Source: a virus
Length of the DNA: 43,118 bases
IMG/VR virus record: IMGVR_UViG_3300023198_001003
Location: 1-43,118 of that record
Direction: 5' to 3' (one strand)
The translations under genes were made by a program, and so were the position numbers. Positions 12,483 to 20,548 of the stretch are shown piece after piece (the stretch's first letter is position 1; the number at the start of each line of letters is the position of its first letter). The notes below the pieces were generated by a model, which saw only the letters and a list, made by a program, of their open reading frames with translations, made no database searches and was not told where the DNA came from.

Positions 12483-13862
12483 ATGTTTGGATTTTTTGGA
12501 GTATTATTACTATTAGCTGGAATAGCTACTATAGTAATGAAAATGTTCGTAAGAACAGAAGAAACAACAACAGGTAGTGAGAGAAATTATAATCTCAAAA
12601 CTATCCCACCATCCCCACAATGGATGATTAATTGGAATAAAAAAGTGTCATTTATTATTATGGCATTTGGTATATTCTTAATTATGATGCCATCATTATT
12701 TTTCTTTGCAGATAGAGGTTACAGTTATTTACTTGTATCTCCTGCTGGTAAAATGAGTGCTGTTCTAACTTATGAAAGAGCAGGTATTAAATTTCGTGGA
12801 TTTGCTAAGATTGATGAATGGCAAAATTACATTGATGTTAAAGTTGTAAGTGAACAAACTGAATCTGATATTAGTGAATTAGAAGGCATAATGAAGCCTG
12901 TTCCTATTAGATTTATTGATCAAGTTACAGCTAATGGACATGTTAGTTTAAGATTTCAATTACCTGTAGATGAAGAATCATTTATGTCACTTGCTGTTAA
13001 GTATAGGACTATGAGTAATTTAGTAAATAATACTATTATTCCTACTGTAAGAGAACAATTAATTAACACAGGTTACATGTTTGCAGCTCAAGATTATATA
13101 TCTGGAGAAGCTCAGTCATTCAGACAAACTTTTGAAGAACAATTAGAAGGTGGTGCTTATGCTGTTGAAAAAATAGAGCATAAAGATACTATTTATGAAG
13201 GAGAAAAGTCTAGAAGAATCAAAGAGATTCAAACTAGCTATGAAGTTGTTAAAATGGAAGATAGAAATGGTATAATAAAAAGAATACCTCATGAACTTTC
13301 AGAAAATAACATCACTGTTTCTCAAGTAATTGTAGATAAAGTAGATTTAGAAGCAACCTTTAAGCAAAGATTAGAAGCTCAAAGAGATGAGTCAGCTAAA
13401 AGACAGTTAGAACAACAAAAAGTTGAAACTGCCAAAGATGCTCAACAAAGAATTATTGCTGAAGGAGAAAGAGATAAGTCTGCTGAAAGAGTAGCTCAAG
13501 AGAAAGAGCAAGTTAAAGTTTTAATTGCTATTGAAACTAAACTTAAACAAGAAGCTACTAATAAGGAATTAGCACAAATTCAACTAGAAACTGAAAGATT
13601 ACTTGCACAAAAAGTTAAAGTAAAAGCTGATGCTGCTGCATACGAAATTACAAAGAAAGTAAAAGCTGGTATCACACCTGAACAGGAATTGAAAATGAAT
13701 AATAAAAGAGATGTTGATGTTGCTGAAGCTCTTGCTAAGACAAAATGGCCAACTAACTACACAGTTATTGGTACTGATGGTAAAGGAAAAAATGGTGGAA
13801 CTCCATTAGAAACTATTATCACAGCTGCAATGGCTAAACAATTAATTGGTGGTAAAAAATAA
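12483..13862 (+). CDS. SPFH/Band 7 (prohibitin-like) membrane protein, 459 aa
   Basis: It has two hydrophobic segments (about residues 2-21 and 57-78), then a Band 7 domain beginning GYSYLLVSPAGKMSAVLTYE. A long Lys/Glu/Gln/Ala-rich coiled coil (about 295-400) and a Gly-rich C-terminal end follow, the usual SPFH order. Such proteins form large membrane rings or cages and scaffold proteases or other partners. A phage copy next to a vWA protein may organise a host-membrane complex; that role is inference. A terminator follows. Confidence 0.75.
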   Translation: MFGFFGVLLLLAGIATIVMKMFVRTEETTTGSERNYNLKTIPPSPQWMINWNKKVSFIIMAFGIFLIMMPSLFFFADRGYSYLLVSPAGKMSAVLTYERAGIKFRGFAKIDEWQNYIDVKVVSEQTESDISELEGIMKPVPIRFIDQVTANGHVSLRFQLPVDEESFMSLAVKYRTMSNLVNNTIIPTVREQLINTGYMFAAQDYISGEAQSFRQTFEEQLEGGAYAVEKIEHKDTIYEGEKSRRIKEIQTSYEVVKMEDRNGIIKRIPHELSENNITVSQVIVDKVDLEATFKQRLEAQRDESAKRQLEQQKVETAKDAQQRIIAEGERDKSAERVAQEKEQVKVLIAIETKLKQEATNKELAQIQLETERLLAQKVKVKADAAAYEITKKVKAGITPEQELKMNNKRDVDVAEALAKTKWPTNYTVIGTDGKGKNGGTPLETIITAAMAKQLIGGKK

Positions 13863-13871
13863 TAAATAAAT

Positions 13872-13902
13872 TTTGATATTACAAAAGGAATACATATCTT
13901 TG
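13872..13902 (+). promoter_or_regulatory. Bacteroidetes-type promoter for tRNA cluster 2
   Basis: TTTG (13872-13875), then 19 bases, then TATCTTTG (13895-13902) matches TTTG-N19-TAnnTTTG. It would start transcription near 13910, at the 5' edge of tRNA-Thr. The -7 box lies in the loop of the terminator hairpin at 13884-13911. Confidence 0.65.
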
Positions 13903-13913
13903 TATTCCTTTTT
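13884..13913 (+). terminator. Rho-independent terminator of the SPFH transcript
   Basis: AAAGGAATAC (13884-13893) pairs perfectly with GTATTCCTTT (13902-13911) across 8 bases and ends in a T-run. It overlaps the promoter of the next tRNA cluster. Confidence 0.75.
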
Positions 13914-13915
13914 AT

Positions 13916-13989
13916 GCTTCTTTAGCTCAGTTGGTCAGAGTACTTCACTTGTAATGAAGGTGTCCTAAGTTCGAATCTTAGAAGAAGCT
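13916..13989 (+). tRNA. tRNA-Thr(UGU)
   Basis: The acceptor is GCTTCTT/AAGAAGC, the D-arm has a GTTGG loop, the anticodon arm is CTTCA-CTTGTAA-TGAAG and the T-arm CTAAG-TTCGAAT-CTTAG. All stems are intact. It is the first RNA of cluster 2. Confidence 0.92.
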
Positions 13990-13995
13990 CAATAT

Positions 13996-14068
13996 TCCTC
14001 AATAACTCAGCTGGCAGAGTACTTCCCTTTTAAGGAAGGAGTCCTAGGTTCAAATCCTAGTTGGGGAA
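13996..14068 (+). tRNA. tRNA-Lys(UUU)
   Basis: The acceptor is TCCTCAA/TTGGGGA, the anticodon arm CTTCC-CTTTTAA-GGAAG and the T-arm CTAGG-TTCAAAT-CCTAG. It is canonical and lies six bases after tRNA-Thr. Confidence 0.92.
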
Positions 14069-14082
14069 CTAAACTTAAATAA

Positions 14083-14244
14083 ATGGAATGTACAATACAA
14101 CAAATGGAAAGTATCCTAGTTATTGATGAAAAACCATTAATTGGTTTTGCTTTCATTGATAAATGGAATCACTGTATCATTATTGTATATGGTGAAAGAA
14201 AAAAAGAATTAATAGAAGATCTATTAAATAACATTGTCTCATAG
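14083..14244 (+). CDS. Small protein between tRNAs, 53 aa
   Basis: The frame starts after an A-rich leader (aaataaATG) and encodes MECTIQQMESILVIDEKPLI, then a hydrophobic strand pair (GFAFIDKWNHCIIIVYG) and a charged tail. The stop lies ten bases inside the downstream tRNA-Arg gene, so mature tRNA processing would remove the end of its mRNA. I do not recognise it; coding is likely but not certain. Confidence 0.45.
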   Translation: MECTIQQMESILVIDEKPLIGFAFIDKWNHCIIIVYGERKKELIEDLLNNIVS

Positions 14245-14307
14245 CTTAATGGATAAAGCCCTGGATTTCTAATCCAGTGATTCAGAGTTCGACTCTCTGT
14301 GAGACAG
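14235..14307 (+). tRNA. tRNA-Arg(UCU)
   Basis: The acceptor is TGTCTCA/TGAGACA, the anticodon arm CTGGA-TTTCTAA-TCCAG and the T-arm CAGAG-TTCGACT-CTCTG. It serves AGA, a common Arg codon in this AT-rich genome. Confidence 0.92.
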
Positions 14308-14312
14308 CTACA

Positions 14313-14426
14313 ATTCCTCTTAGAATTAGTTAAAAGTTAATCATTAAGCTGAATGTTCAGCATTAGATTTTGGTTCTAAAGGTTGCAGTGTCAAAACTGC
14401 AATGATAAATAACATCATAGAGGAAT
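14313..14426 (+). ncRNA. Clamp RNA 8 enclosing a tRNA-like cloverleaf with Gln(UUG)-type loop
   Basis: The clamp stem is ATTCCTC (14313-14319)/GAGGAAT (14420-14426), with TTAGAATTAGTTAAAA starting at 14320 and CATA at 14416-14419. Inside is a cloverleaf: ATCATT/AATGAT closing helix, GCTGAA/TTCAGC hairpin, TTAGA-TTTTGGT-TCTAA (anticodon-like UUG) and TGCAG/CTGCA hairpin. The D loop has no GG and the T-loop (TGTCAAAA) is not TTCRANY, so it resembles a tRNA in shape but probably does not decode. Confidence 0.6.
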
Positions 14427-14459
14427 CATCTTTATAAACCTTATATTTATATTAAAAAC

Positions 14460-15266
14460 ATGAAAAAATTAAATGTATTATTAGCAATTACAGATCAATT
14501 GAGAAGTAAACAGAAAGCCATGATATCAGATTATCAAAGGTTTTTTGAGAAAAGACAAGGACATTTCTTAGGAGAAAAGAAGACATTTACTGCTAAGGAA
14601 GGTATGTTAGATGATCCATCCAAAAGAAACTATGTAAGGATTGTAACTACAGTTGATGAGAAAATTGATTACCTAATAAAGGAATCAAAAGAATTTATCA
14701 ATGCTTTATTTAGTCAAGAAAAGACTAATTCAAGTGGTGTTGCTAAATCCCCTCTTGTAGTAGATGGTCAACTTTGGGGAGAATTTACTTCTCTTGAGTT
14801 ATTAAGACTTAAAACTATGTTAGAATCATCTGATTATGGAGACATAAAAGGTATGATTGCTACTATTCCTGTTAAAACTGAAGGAGAAGTATGGGAAGAA
14901 TCTAAAGCTGAAGAATATGCTGAGAGAACTGTATTTGAAACAGCAATAATTAAAGGAGAAACTAAAACAACAGAAAAAGAACAATATGTTTTAGAAGATC
15001 CTAATGTAAAGCATCTTAAAGATACTAGCAATTATAAATCACCTGTTGGTATTAAGAATATTGTTATTGCTACTGGAGATTATACTATTCAAAACTTTAC
15101 TGGAGAATGGTCACATCTACAAAAAGCAGAAGCTTTAAATAGAAGAACTAAACTATTAACTGCTGTTGTTGAAGCATTAAAGAACTCTAATAATGTAGAC
15201 TCTTTAAAATCAGATTTAACAGCTGAGAAAATATTTGAATTTATCTTTAAAGGTAAAAATTCATAA
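14460..15266 (+). CDS. Hypothetical protein, 268 aa
   Basis: A helical N-terminus (LLAITDQLRSKQKAMISDY) leads into a conserved-looking middle (YVRIVTTVDEKIDYLIKE), then a Trp-containing segment (SPLVVDGQLWGEFTSLELL) and Glu-rich region. The C-terminus is helical. I recall similar unnamed proteins in phages and actinobacteria but cannot assign a function. It follows the RNA cluster and the vWA/SPFH genes and may belong with them. Confidence 0.65.
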   Translation: MKKLNVLLAITDQLRSKQKAMISDYQRFFEKRQGHFLGEKKTFTAKEGMLDDPSKRNYVRIVTTVDEKIDYLIKESKEFINALFSQEKTNSSGVAKSPLVVDGQLWGEFTSLELLRLKTMLESSDYGDIKGMIATIPVKTEGEVWEESKAEEYAERTVFETAIIKGETKTTEKEQYVLEDPNVKHLKDTSNYKSPVGIKNIVIATGDYTIQNFTGEWSHLQKAEALNRRTKLLTAVVEALKNSNNVDSLKSDLTAEKIFEFIFKGKNS

Positions 15267-15270
15267 AAAC

Positions 15271-15357
15271 TTTGACTAAGAATGTAAGCTTTTTTATAAA
15301 TGTAAGCCTGAATACTATGTAGGTAAGCGTTGAGTCAAAAGCTTCATCTTTAGTCTT
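15271..15357 (+). other. Stem-rich noncoding stretch
   Basis: GACTAA and AAGCTTTT (about 15277-15297) can pair with AAAAGCTT and TTAGTC (about 15338-15357). Alternatively TTTGACT near 15272 pairs with AGTCAAA near 15334. The word TGTAAGC or GGTAAGC appears three times in the loop. The alternatives suggest a switching RNA or an overlapped terminator. It is directly upstream of the second permuted tRNA. Confidence 0.4.
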
Positions 15358-15371
15358 ATTGGTGAAAGTAA

Positions 15372-15499
15372 TCAAATAATTAAAACTAAAAACTATCACT
15401 CATGGGTTCGAATCCCATCTGCTCCTCTAATATAATAATACAAGGAGCAGTAGCCAAGTGGACTAAGGCAATGGTCTATGTAAACTTAAAGTTATTTGA
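15372..15499 (+). tRNA. Circularly permuted tRNA split in the anticodon loop, identity uncertain
   Basis: The 3' half comes first: anticodon-stem strand ACTAT (15392-15396), variable CACTC, T-arm ATGGG-TTCGAAT-CCCAT and acceptor CTGCTCC (15419-15425). After a 17-base spacer (15427-15443) the 5' half follows: acceptor GGAGCAG (15444-15450, perfect match), TA, D-arm GCC/GGC with AAGTGGACTAA loop, anticodon-stem strand ATGGT (15471-15475), then CT. A 10-bp helix, TCAAATAATT (15372-15381)/AGTTATTTGA (15490-15499), clamps the ends. Joining CT to TAAAA upstream of ACTAT would give a CTTAAAA loop, Leu(UAA), but the 5-base variable loop argues against Leu. The true junction is unknown. Confidence 0.75.
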
Positions 15500-15517
15500 A
15501 AATGAAATCACACCCAT

Positions 15518-15564
15518 AGCTCCCCTAAACTGAAGGATATTGACCTTTAGGGGAGCTTTTTTTT
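15518..15564 (+). terminator. Strong rho-independent terminator
   Basis: AGCTCCCCTAAA (15518-15529) pairs perfectly over 12 bp with TTTAGGGGAGCT (15546-15557), followed by eight Ts. It separates the second permuted tRNA from the replication block. Confidence 0.9.
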
Positions 15565-15584
15565 AACATTTAAAATTTTATACT

Positions 15585-15929
15585 ATGTATGACAGAGAAA
15601 AAGTAATTTTGACCATTAATTTAGAAGGTTCTCTTAAGAATCTAAGTAGAATTACCAAAGAGTATAAAGCAAATGGAAAGAGAAGAAGAAAGCATTTAAA
15701 AGTCCATGAACCTGCAAAACAAGTAATAAATCTATCACATGAATTTATTGAACATGCTAGTAGCATGGAAGGAAGACCTCATATTAAAGCTGATTTTAGC
15801 ACATTTGCTCATTGGAAGAAAATGAACAAGAAAGCTAGATTAGGATATAATATAAGAATACTAGTAAGTGATATTACAAGTATTCATAAGCCTATATTAG
15901 AGAAAGATTATACTTGGAAATTTGTATAG
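15585..15929 (+). CDS. Hypothetical basic protein, 114 aa
   Basis: It begins MYDREKVILTINLEGSLKNL and carries a very basic segment (YKANGKRRRKHLKV) and a C-terminal helix. It has no known motif. It ends two bases before the polymerase start, so it opens the replication operon and may help replication. Confidence 0.6.
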   Translation: MYDREKVILTINLEGSLKNLSRITKEYKANGKRRRKHLKVHEPAKQVINLSHEFIEHASSMEGRPHIKADFSTFAHWKKMNKKARLGYNIRILVSDITSIHKPILEKDYTWKFV

Positions 15930-15931
15930 GT

Positions 15932-16895
15932 ATGATATGTATATATGATATTGAAGTGTTCCCAAATTGTTTTACAATCACCTTTCTAGATATAGCAACA
16001 GGAGAGATATATTCCTTTGTTATATTTAGTTATCAAGGTGAAGAGATAAATGATTATGAAGAACTTTTAGAATTTCTAAAAGGTATGAAAGGACTAATAG
16101 GATATAATAATATAAATTATGATTATCCTATATTGCATTCAATAATGTCAAGAAATTTAACATCATATAATGCATTTGATATCACAGATTATATATATTC
16201 ACAATCATATGAGATAATACACTCAGATTATAGTGCAATAAGAACAAAACAAATTAGAATACCACAATTAGATTTATATAGAATTTGGCATTTTGATAAT
16301 AAGAACAAGGCTACAAGTTTAAAACATGTAGAAATAGCAATAAACTTCCCCAATGTAGAAGATTTACCTTATGATCCAGATCATACAGTATTACCAGACC
16401 AAGTAGAAGGAATCCTATCCTATAATTTAAATGATGTAAAAGCTACATATCAATTCTATTTAGTTACTAGAGGTCAAACAGATATACAATTACATAAAGG
16501 ATTAGATAAAATACAATTAAGAAAAGATATTATAAAGCAATATAGAATCCCATGTATCAATGATAATGATATAAAGATAGGTGGTTCTATTACAAGTAAA
16601 TTCTATTCAGAAATATCAGGAAAGAGTTTCTATGAGTATAGTAAATTAGGTACTCATAGAGATAGAATACATTTAATTGAATGTGTTCCTAATTATATAG
16701 AATTTGTAACTCCTTATATGCAGGAGGTGCTTGAAAAGATTAAAGCTACAACAATAAGACCAGAAGATAAGTTCAAAATACCAGTAATAATTGGACATAC
16801 CAAGTATTTAATAGCAAAAGGTGGATTACATAGTGATGATAAGCCAAGGAAGTTAACAAATAGTCAATTAGAATTGATTGATGCTGATGTTGCGT
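15932..16895 (+). CDS. Family B DNA polymerase, exon 1 (exonuclease domain to motif A)
   Basis: Start ATG 15932 gives MICIYDIEVF; a TTG 18 bases earlier would overlap the previous gene. The 3'-5' exonuclease motifs are complete: Exo I D6-I-E8, Exo II GYNNINYD around 57-64 with N60 and D64, and Exo III YNLND at 164-168. The exon ends inside a Ser codon after DADVA (residues 317-321). Splicing to 17910 restores DADVASLYPSII, a textbook motif A. The spliced protein is 647 residues, in the range of phage PolB. Confidence 0.88.
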
Positions 16896-17909
16896 TAAAA
16901 TGGCGTAACTAAAACTCTGTAAATTGCTGGAATACCCTTAGAACTTTATAAACTACAAAGTAGGTTGAAAAACCAAGCTTGAATGTTTGAAAATTATAAA
17001 GATTGGGCAATCAGCAGCCAAGACTCTTAACTGAGTAAGGTTCAACGACTATCCCTTATGGGAGTAGGATAAAAAGTGGTTATTTTATTCGAAAAACAGA
17101 GAGTATTGTTTGTTTATATCCAATTATTTTTGTATTTTTATTGTATGAAATTAAATACAAAAGATCAAAAGAAAATTGGAATTTATTTAATAAGAAATTT
17201 AATCAATGGTAAAGTATATATTGGAAAATCCAAAAATATTTATTATAGATTAAAAGATCATATTACTAGACTTAATACTAAAAATAAAAATGAAAATCTA
17301 CATTTAACAAATTCATGGCATAAATATGGAAAAGAAAATTTTGCATATGTTGTATTAGAATATTTTGAAGAATTAGATGAAAAATTATTAAGTGAAAAGG
17401 AATTATATTATATGCAAAAATACGATAGTTTAAATCGTAATAAAGGATATAATTTAAGATATGATAGTTCTACAGGATTAGTAGTTTCTAAAGAAACTAG
17501 AAAAAGAATGTCAGAATCACAAATAAAAAGATATCTTGATCCAAAAGAAAGGGAGAAGATAAGTAAAAAATCTTCTGAATTTTGGAAAAATAATCCTGAT
17601 AAATTAGCCCAAATGGCTAAAAAGGTAGCTAAAAAAATAAGAAAATATAAAATAGGAAAATTCAATTATAATTCTGAAGAATTAATTGAAGTATTTAATA
17701 CTAGGAAAGAACTAGAAGAAAAATACCCTGATTTTTATATACAAGCTATCTTAGGATGTTGTGGTGGAACTAAAAATTCTTATAAAAGTTTTAAATGGAA
17801 ATACATATCTATTGAAACTGGTGAAATAATAACAAACAATATTATGATATAGTCTAATCTAATAGGAAACTATTAGGACAACAATAATAACCTCAGTTGT
17901 CAAAAAATG
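16896..17909 (+). other. Group I self-splicing intron in polB, 1014 nt
   Basis: The 5' splice site follows U16895, which forms the U-G wobble with G16903 in P1 (exon GTTGCGT with guide GGCGTAAC at 16902-16909). The intron ends in G17909. Core parts visible are the P3-P6 region (16918-17040), P7 GACTAT (17047-17052) with ATAGTC (17849-17854) and the GGTTCAACGACTAT block. A GIY-YIG gene fills the P8 loop, its stop codon lying inside P7. Only this splice choice gives a perfect DVASLYPSI motif A; nearby sites leave extra residues or break the U/G rule. Confidence 0.88.
17145..17852 (+). CDS. GIY-YIG homing endonuclease of the polB intron, 235 aa
   Basis: Start ATG 17145 follows TTATTG; upstream GTG in the same frame would be in structured intron. 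The GIY-YIG domain reads GIYLIRN then VYIGKS (about residues 13-31), the catalytic Arg region YYRLKDH and Glu in SEKELYYM. NUMOD-type DNA-binding repeats follow (SKETRKRMSESQIKR) and a C-terminal NUMOD1-like segment. Such enzymes cut intronless alleles so that the intron is copied in. It is nested in the P8 loop. Confidence 0.88.
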   Translation: MKLNTKDQKKIGIYLIRNLINGKVYIGKSKNIYYRLKDHITRLNTKNKNENLHLTNSWHKYGKENFAYVVLEYFEELDEKLLSEKELYYMQKYDSLNRNKGYNLRYDSSTGLVVSKETRKRMSESQIKRYLDPKEREKISKKSSEFWKNNPDKLAQMAKKVAKKIRKYKIGKFNYNSEELIEVFNTRKELEEKYPDFYIQAILGCCGGTKNSYKSFKWKYISIETGEIITNNIMI

Positions 17910-18889
17910 CACTTTACCCATCAATAATACTTAATGAAGAAATATATCCTAAGCATTTAGGTAAAGCTTGGTTAGAAGGTTATAAGAAGATTTATGATCA
18001 AAGAATAGCTGCTAAAGCCAAAAGAAAAGAAGATCCTAAGTTTGAAACAATCCAACAGGCTCTAAAATTATCATTAAATGGTTCTTATGGTAAATTCAAT
18101 GAATCATTTTCATGGATGTATGACCCATTATGTATGTTCAGAACTACTATAGCTGGTCAATTAGCTCTTATTATGCTTATTGAGACTCTAGAAGTAGCTG
18201 GCATAGAAGTAATGAGTGCAAATACTGATGGCATTGTATGTCTAGTAGGGAACAAGGAAGAGTATTTGAGGATATGTAAAGAATGGGAAGAAAAAACCAA
18301 TCTTGTACTTGAATATACAGACTATAAATTACTAGCTCAAACATCAGTTAATGACTATATGGCAGTAAAAACAGATGGTAAACCTAAATTCAAAGGAGAC
18401 TTTGAAGTAGATAAAGACATACATAAAGATCACTCTATGAGGATAGTAAGGATAGCTTTAATGAGATATTTCTTACTTGGTATACCTGTCAAAATGACAG
18501 TTGAATCACATTTAGGTAGACAAACCCATTATGAACATAATATTACTAATAATGGAATATATGATTTTTGTTTAGCTAAAAGAGCTCTTAGAGGATTTAA
18601 ATTAGAAACTCATGAAGTAGCAGTTATTAATGGTCAATCAACAAAGAAAATAGTTCAACAACAAAAGAATACTAGATATTATATATCCAACAAAGGTAAA
18701 GCTTTTTACAAAAGAAAAGTAGAAAGTGGTAAACTTACTAGAATGAATGTAGGATATGAAGTAGAAGTGTTCAACAAATATATAGAGAAAGATCAATACA
18801 ATATAAATTATCAATTTTACATAAGAGAATGTAATAAGATAATAGATCAAATAGAAGATAAACAGTTAAAACTAAACTTATTCCAATGA
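17910..18889 (+). CDS. Family B DNA polymerase, exon 2 (polymerase domain)
   Basis: The exon continues the Ser322 codon: LYPSII completes motif A, motif B is KLSLNGSYG (374-382), and motif C is ANTDG with D428, the first Asp of the usual DTD being Asn. KxKG-type residues follow (PKFKGDF). As a stand-alone frame it would lack the first catalytic Asp, which supports the splicing model. It copies the phage genome with exon 1. Confidence 0.88.
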
Positions 18890-19080
18890 AACAGGAACAT
18901 AAAGAAATCATAGAAATTATATCTAATTATTTAGAAAAATATCCAGATATAAGATTTGGACAAGCTCTTAGGAATCTAGATGTAACTCAATACAACTATA
19001 ACACAGATGTAGCAGTTCCAGTAGATAATTATAATGATAGTGATAAAGAGATCTTAAAAAGAATGAAAAACTATGTATAA
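18886..19080 (+). CDS. Hypothetical protein, 64 aa
   Basis: The start overlaps the polymerase stop (ATGA). The protein is short and acidic, with an N-terminal helix (KEIIEIISNYLEKYPD) and LGN-like FGQALRNLDV. It has no known family. It is coupled to the polymerase, so a replication accessory role is possible. Confidence 0.55.
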   Translation: MKQEHKEIIEIISNYLEKYPDIRFGQALRNLDVTQYNYNTDVAVPVDNYNDSDKEILKRMKNYV

Positions 19081-19093
19081 ATAAAAATCAATC

Positions 19094-20548
19094 ATGGAGA
19101 TTAAAACAAGAGAACAAGTTCAGACTGAAGCACAACAAGCTTGGTATGACAATGGTAAAAAAGGTACTGCTATTATAGGTACTGGTGTTGGTAAATCAAA
19201 AATACCAATTGATATCATCAAAAAGGAAAAGTATGAAGATATTCTTATAACAAGTCCTAGAACAACTTTAAAAGACAATTGGAAAGATGAATTAGCTAAA
19301 TGGGGAATTAAAGAACAAGGATTTCTATATGAATATGATAGTAATGATTTAAGTATAGTCATAAAAAATATCCAAACAACATATAAATGGACAAAAAAGT
19401 TTCTATCCAACTTTGATTTTATCATTGTAGATGAAGTTCATTTAGTTGTAACTGAAGCACATAGTATGCTAATTAAGAATGCTGTTGAGCTAAACATTCC
19501 AATTATATGTCTAACAGCTACTCCAGATGATGGTAAGAAAGAAAAGAAAGAATTTTATGAAAAATATGTTCCTATTTTCTATACTTACAAAGCTGGAGCA
19601 ATTCATGGTGTTATTAATAAGAGAAGACATATGGTTCTTGAATATGAGTTAAATGATAATAACTTAGTAGAAATAGTTACTAAGAAGAAATCATTTAAAG
19701 CAGGAGAAAAGAAGCAATATGAGTATTATGATAAGACTATGAAAGATTCTTCTGATTTTATCAAGGCTAGATACTTCAAGTATATGAAGGAAAATTATAA
19801 AGTTGCTACAATGTTGAAGAAGGATCATACCAAAGAGAATTTAGACTTTGTAAATGATGCTTTATCTAAAGATATTGAGCATTTTTATGATTTAACTAGA
19901 CCAAGATATGAAAAGAGGGATATGGATATTGCTCTATATTATTTGTTAAAGAGAATAAAAGGATATAATTATGGATTATTAGGAGTTACTTGTGGTAGAC
20001 ATCTCAAGAGTCCTATTTTTCCAAAAGACTTACATCCTTATTTATTCAAGTATGTCTATGCTATGACTAAGAGAAAGGAATTCCTATGGAATCTTGACTC
20101 TACAGCTAAGATAGCTAAACAAATAAAGGAACATATTCTAGATATGAGTGATACTAATAAAGTATTAGCTTTTTCTGAAAGAACTCAACATGCTGAAAAA
20201 ATATCTCCTCATACTGTACACTCTAAAAAGCGTGACAAAAAGAACAAAGAGCTAATTGAAAAGTTTAACTCAGATGAAATTAGAGAACTTGGAAGTTGTC
20301 ATTCTTTAGGCTTAGGGTTGAACTTAGTTCATCCTAATTATGCTATAATTGAATCATTTAGTGGCTCAAATGTACTATTCTTACAGAGAGCAGGAAGAAC
20401 AGATAGATTACCTGTAGAAGAAATTGCTACAGTTATATTTCTTGTTCCTAAGAATACACAAGCTGAAGAATGGTTTAAGAAAGCCACAACAGATATTGAT
20501 GGTATAGAATACTATCAATCAAAAGAAGAGTTAATAAAGAATTTGTGA
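19094..20548 (+). CDS. SF2 DNA/RNA helicase, 484 aa
   Basis: Motif I GTGVGKSK (about 29-36), motif II DEVH (about 114-117), motif III TATP (about 140-143) and motif VI QRAGRTDR (about 435-442) are all present in order. Two RecA-like domains are separated by a Lys-rich insertion. Phage SF2 helicases of this kind act in replication initiation, recombination or branch migration. The gene is in the replication operon. Confidence 0.85.
   Translation: MEIKTREQVQTEAQQAWYDNGKKGTAIIGTGVGKSKIPIDIIKKEKYEDILITSPRTTLKDNWKDELAKWGIKEQGFLYEYDSNDLSIVIKNIQTTYKWTKKFLSNFDFIIVDEVHLVVTEAHSMLIKNAVELNIPIICLTATPDDGKKEKKEFYEKYVPIFYTYKAGAIHGVINKRRHMVLEYELNDNNLVEIVTKKKSFKAGEKKQYEYYDKTMKDSSDFIKARYFKYMKENYKVATMLKKDHTKENLDFVNDALSKDIEHFYDLTRPRYEKRDMDIALYYLLKRIKGYNYGLLGVTCGRHLKSPIFPKDLHPYLFKYVYAMTKRKEFLWNLDSTAKIAKQIKEHILDMSDTNKVLAFSERTQHAEKISPHTVHSKKRDKKNKELIEKFNSDEIRELGSCHSLGLGLNLVHPNYAIIESFSGSNVLFLQRAGRTDRLPVEEIATVIFLVPKNTQAEEWFKKATTDIDGIEYYQSKEELIKNL

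Noticed and set aside
15914-16912. PolB as a broken gene or two separate proteins
   Set aside because: Exact splice sites restore motif A in frame, and a full group I core with P7 pairing is present, so it is an intron, not a pseudogene.
16934-16942. CTTAGAA in the polB intron as another copy of the clamp motif
   Set aside because: It falls in the P4-P6 region of the group I core and has no flanking clamp stem or NUA partner strand.
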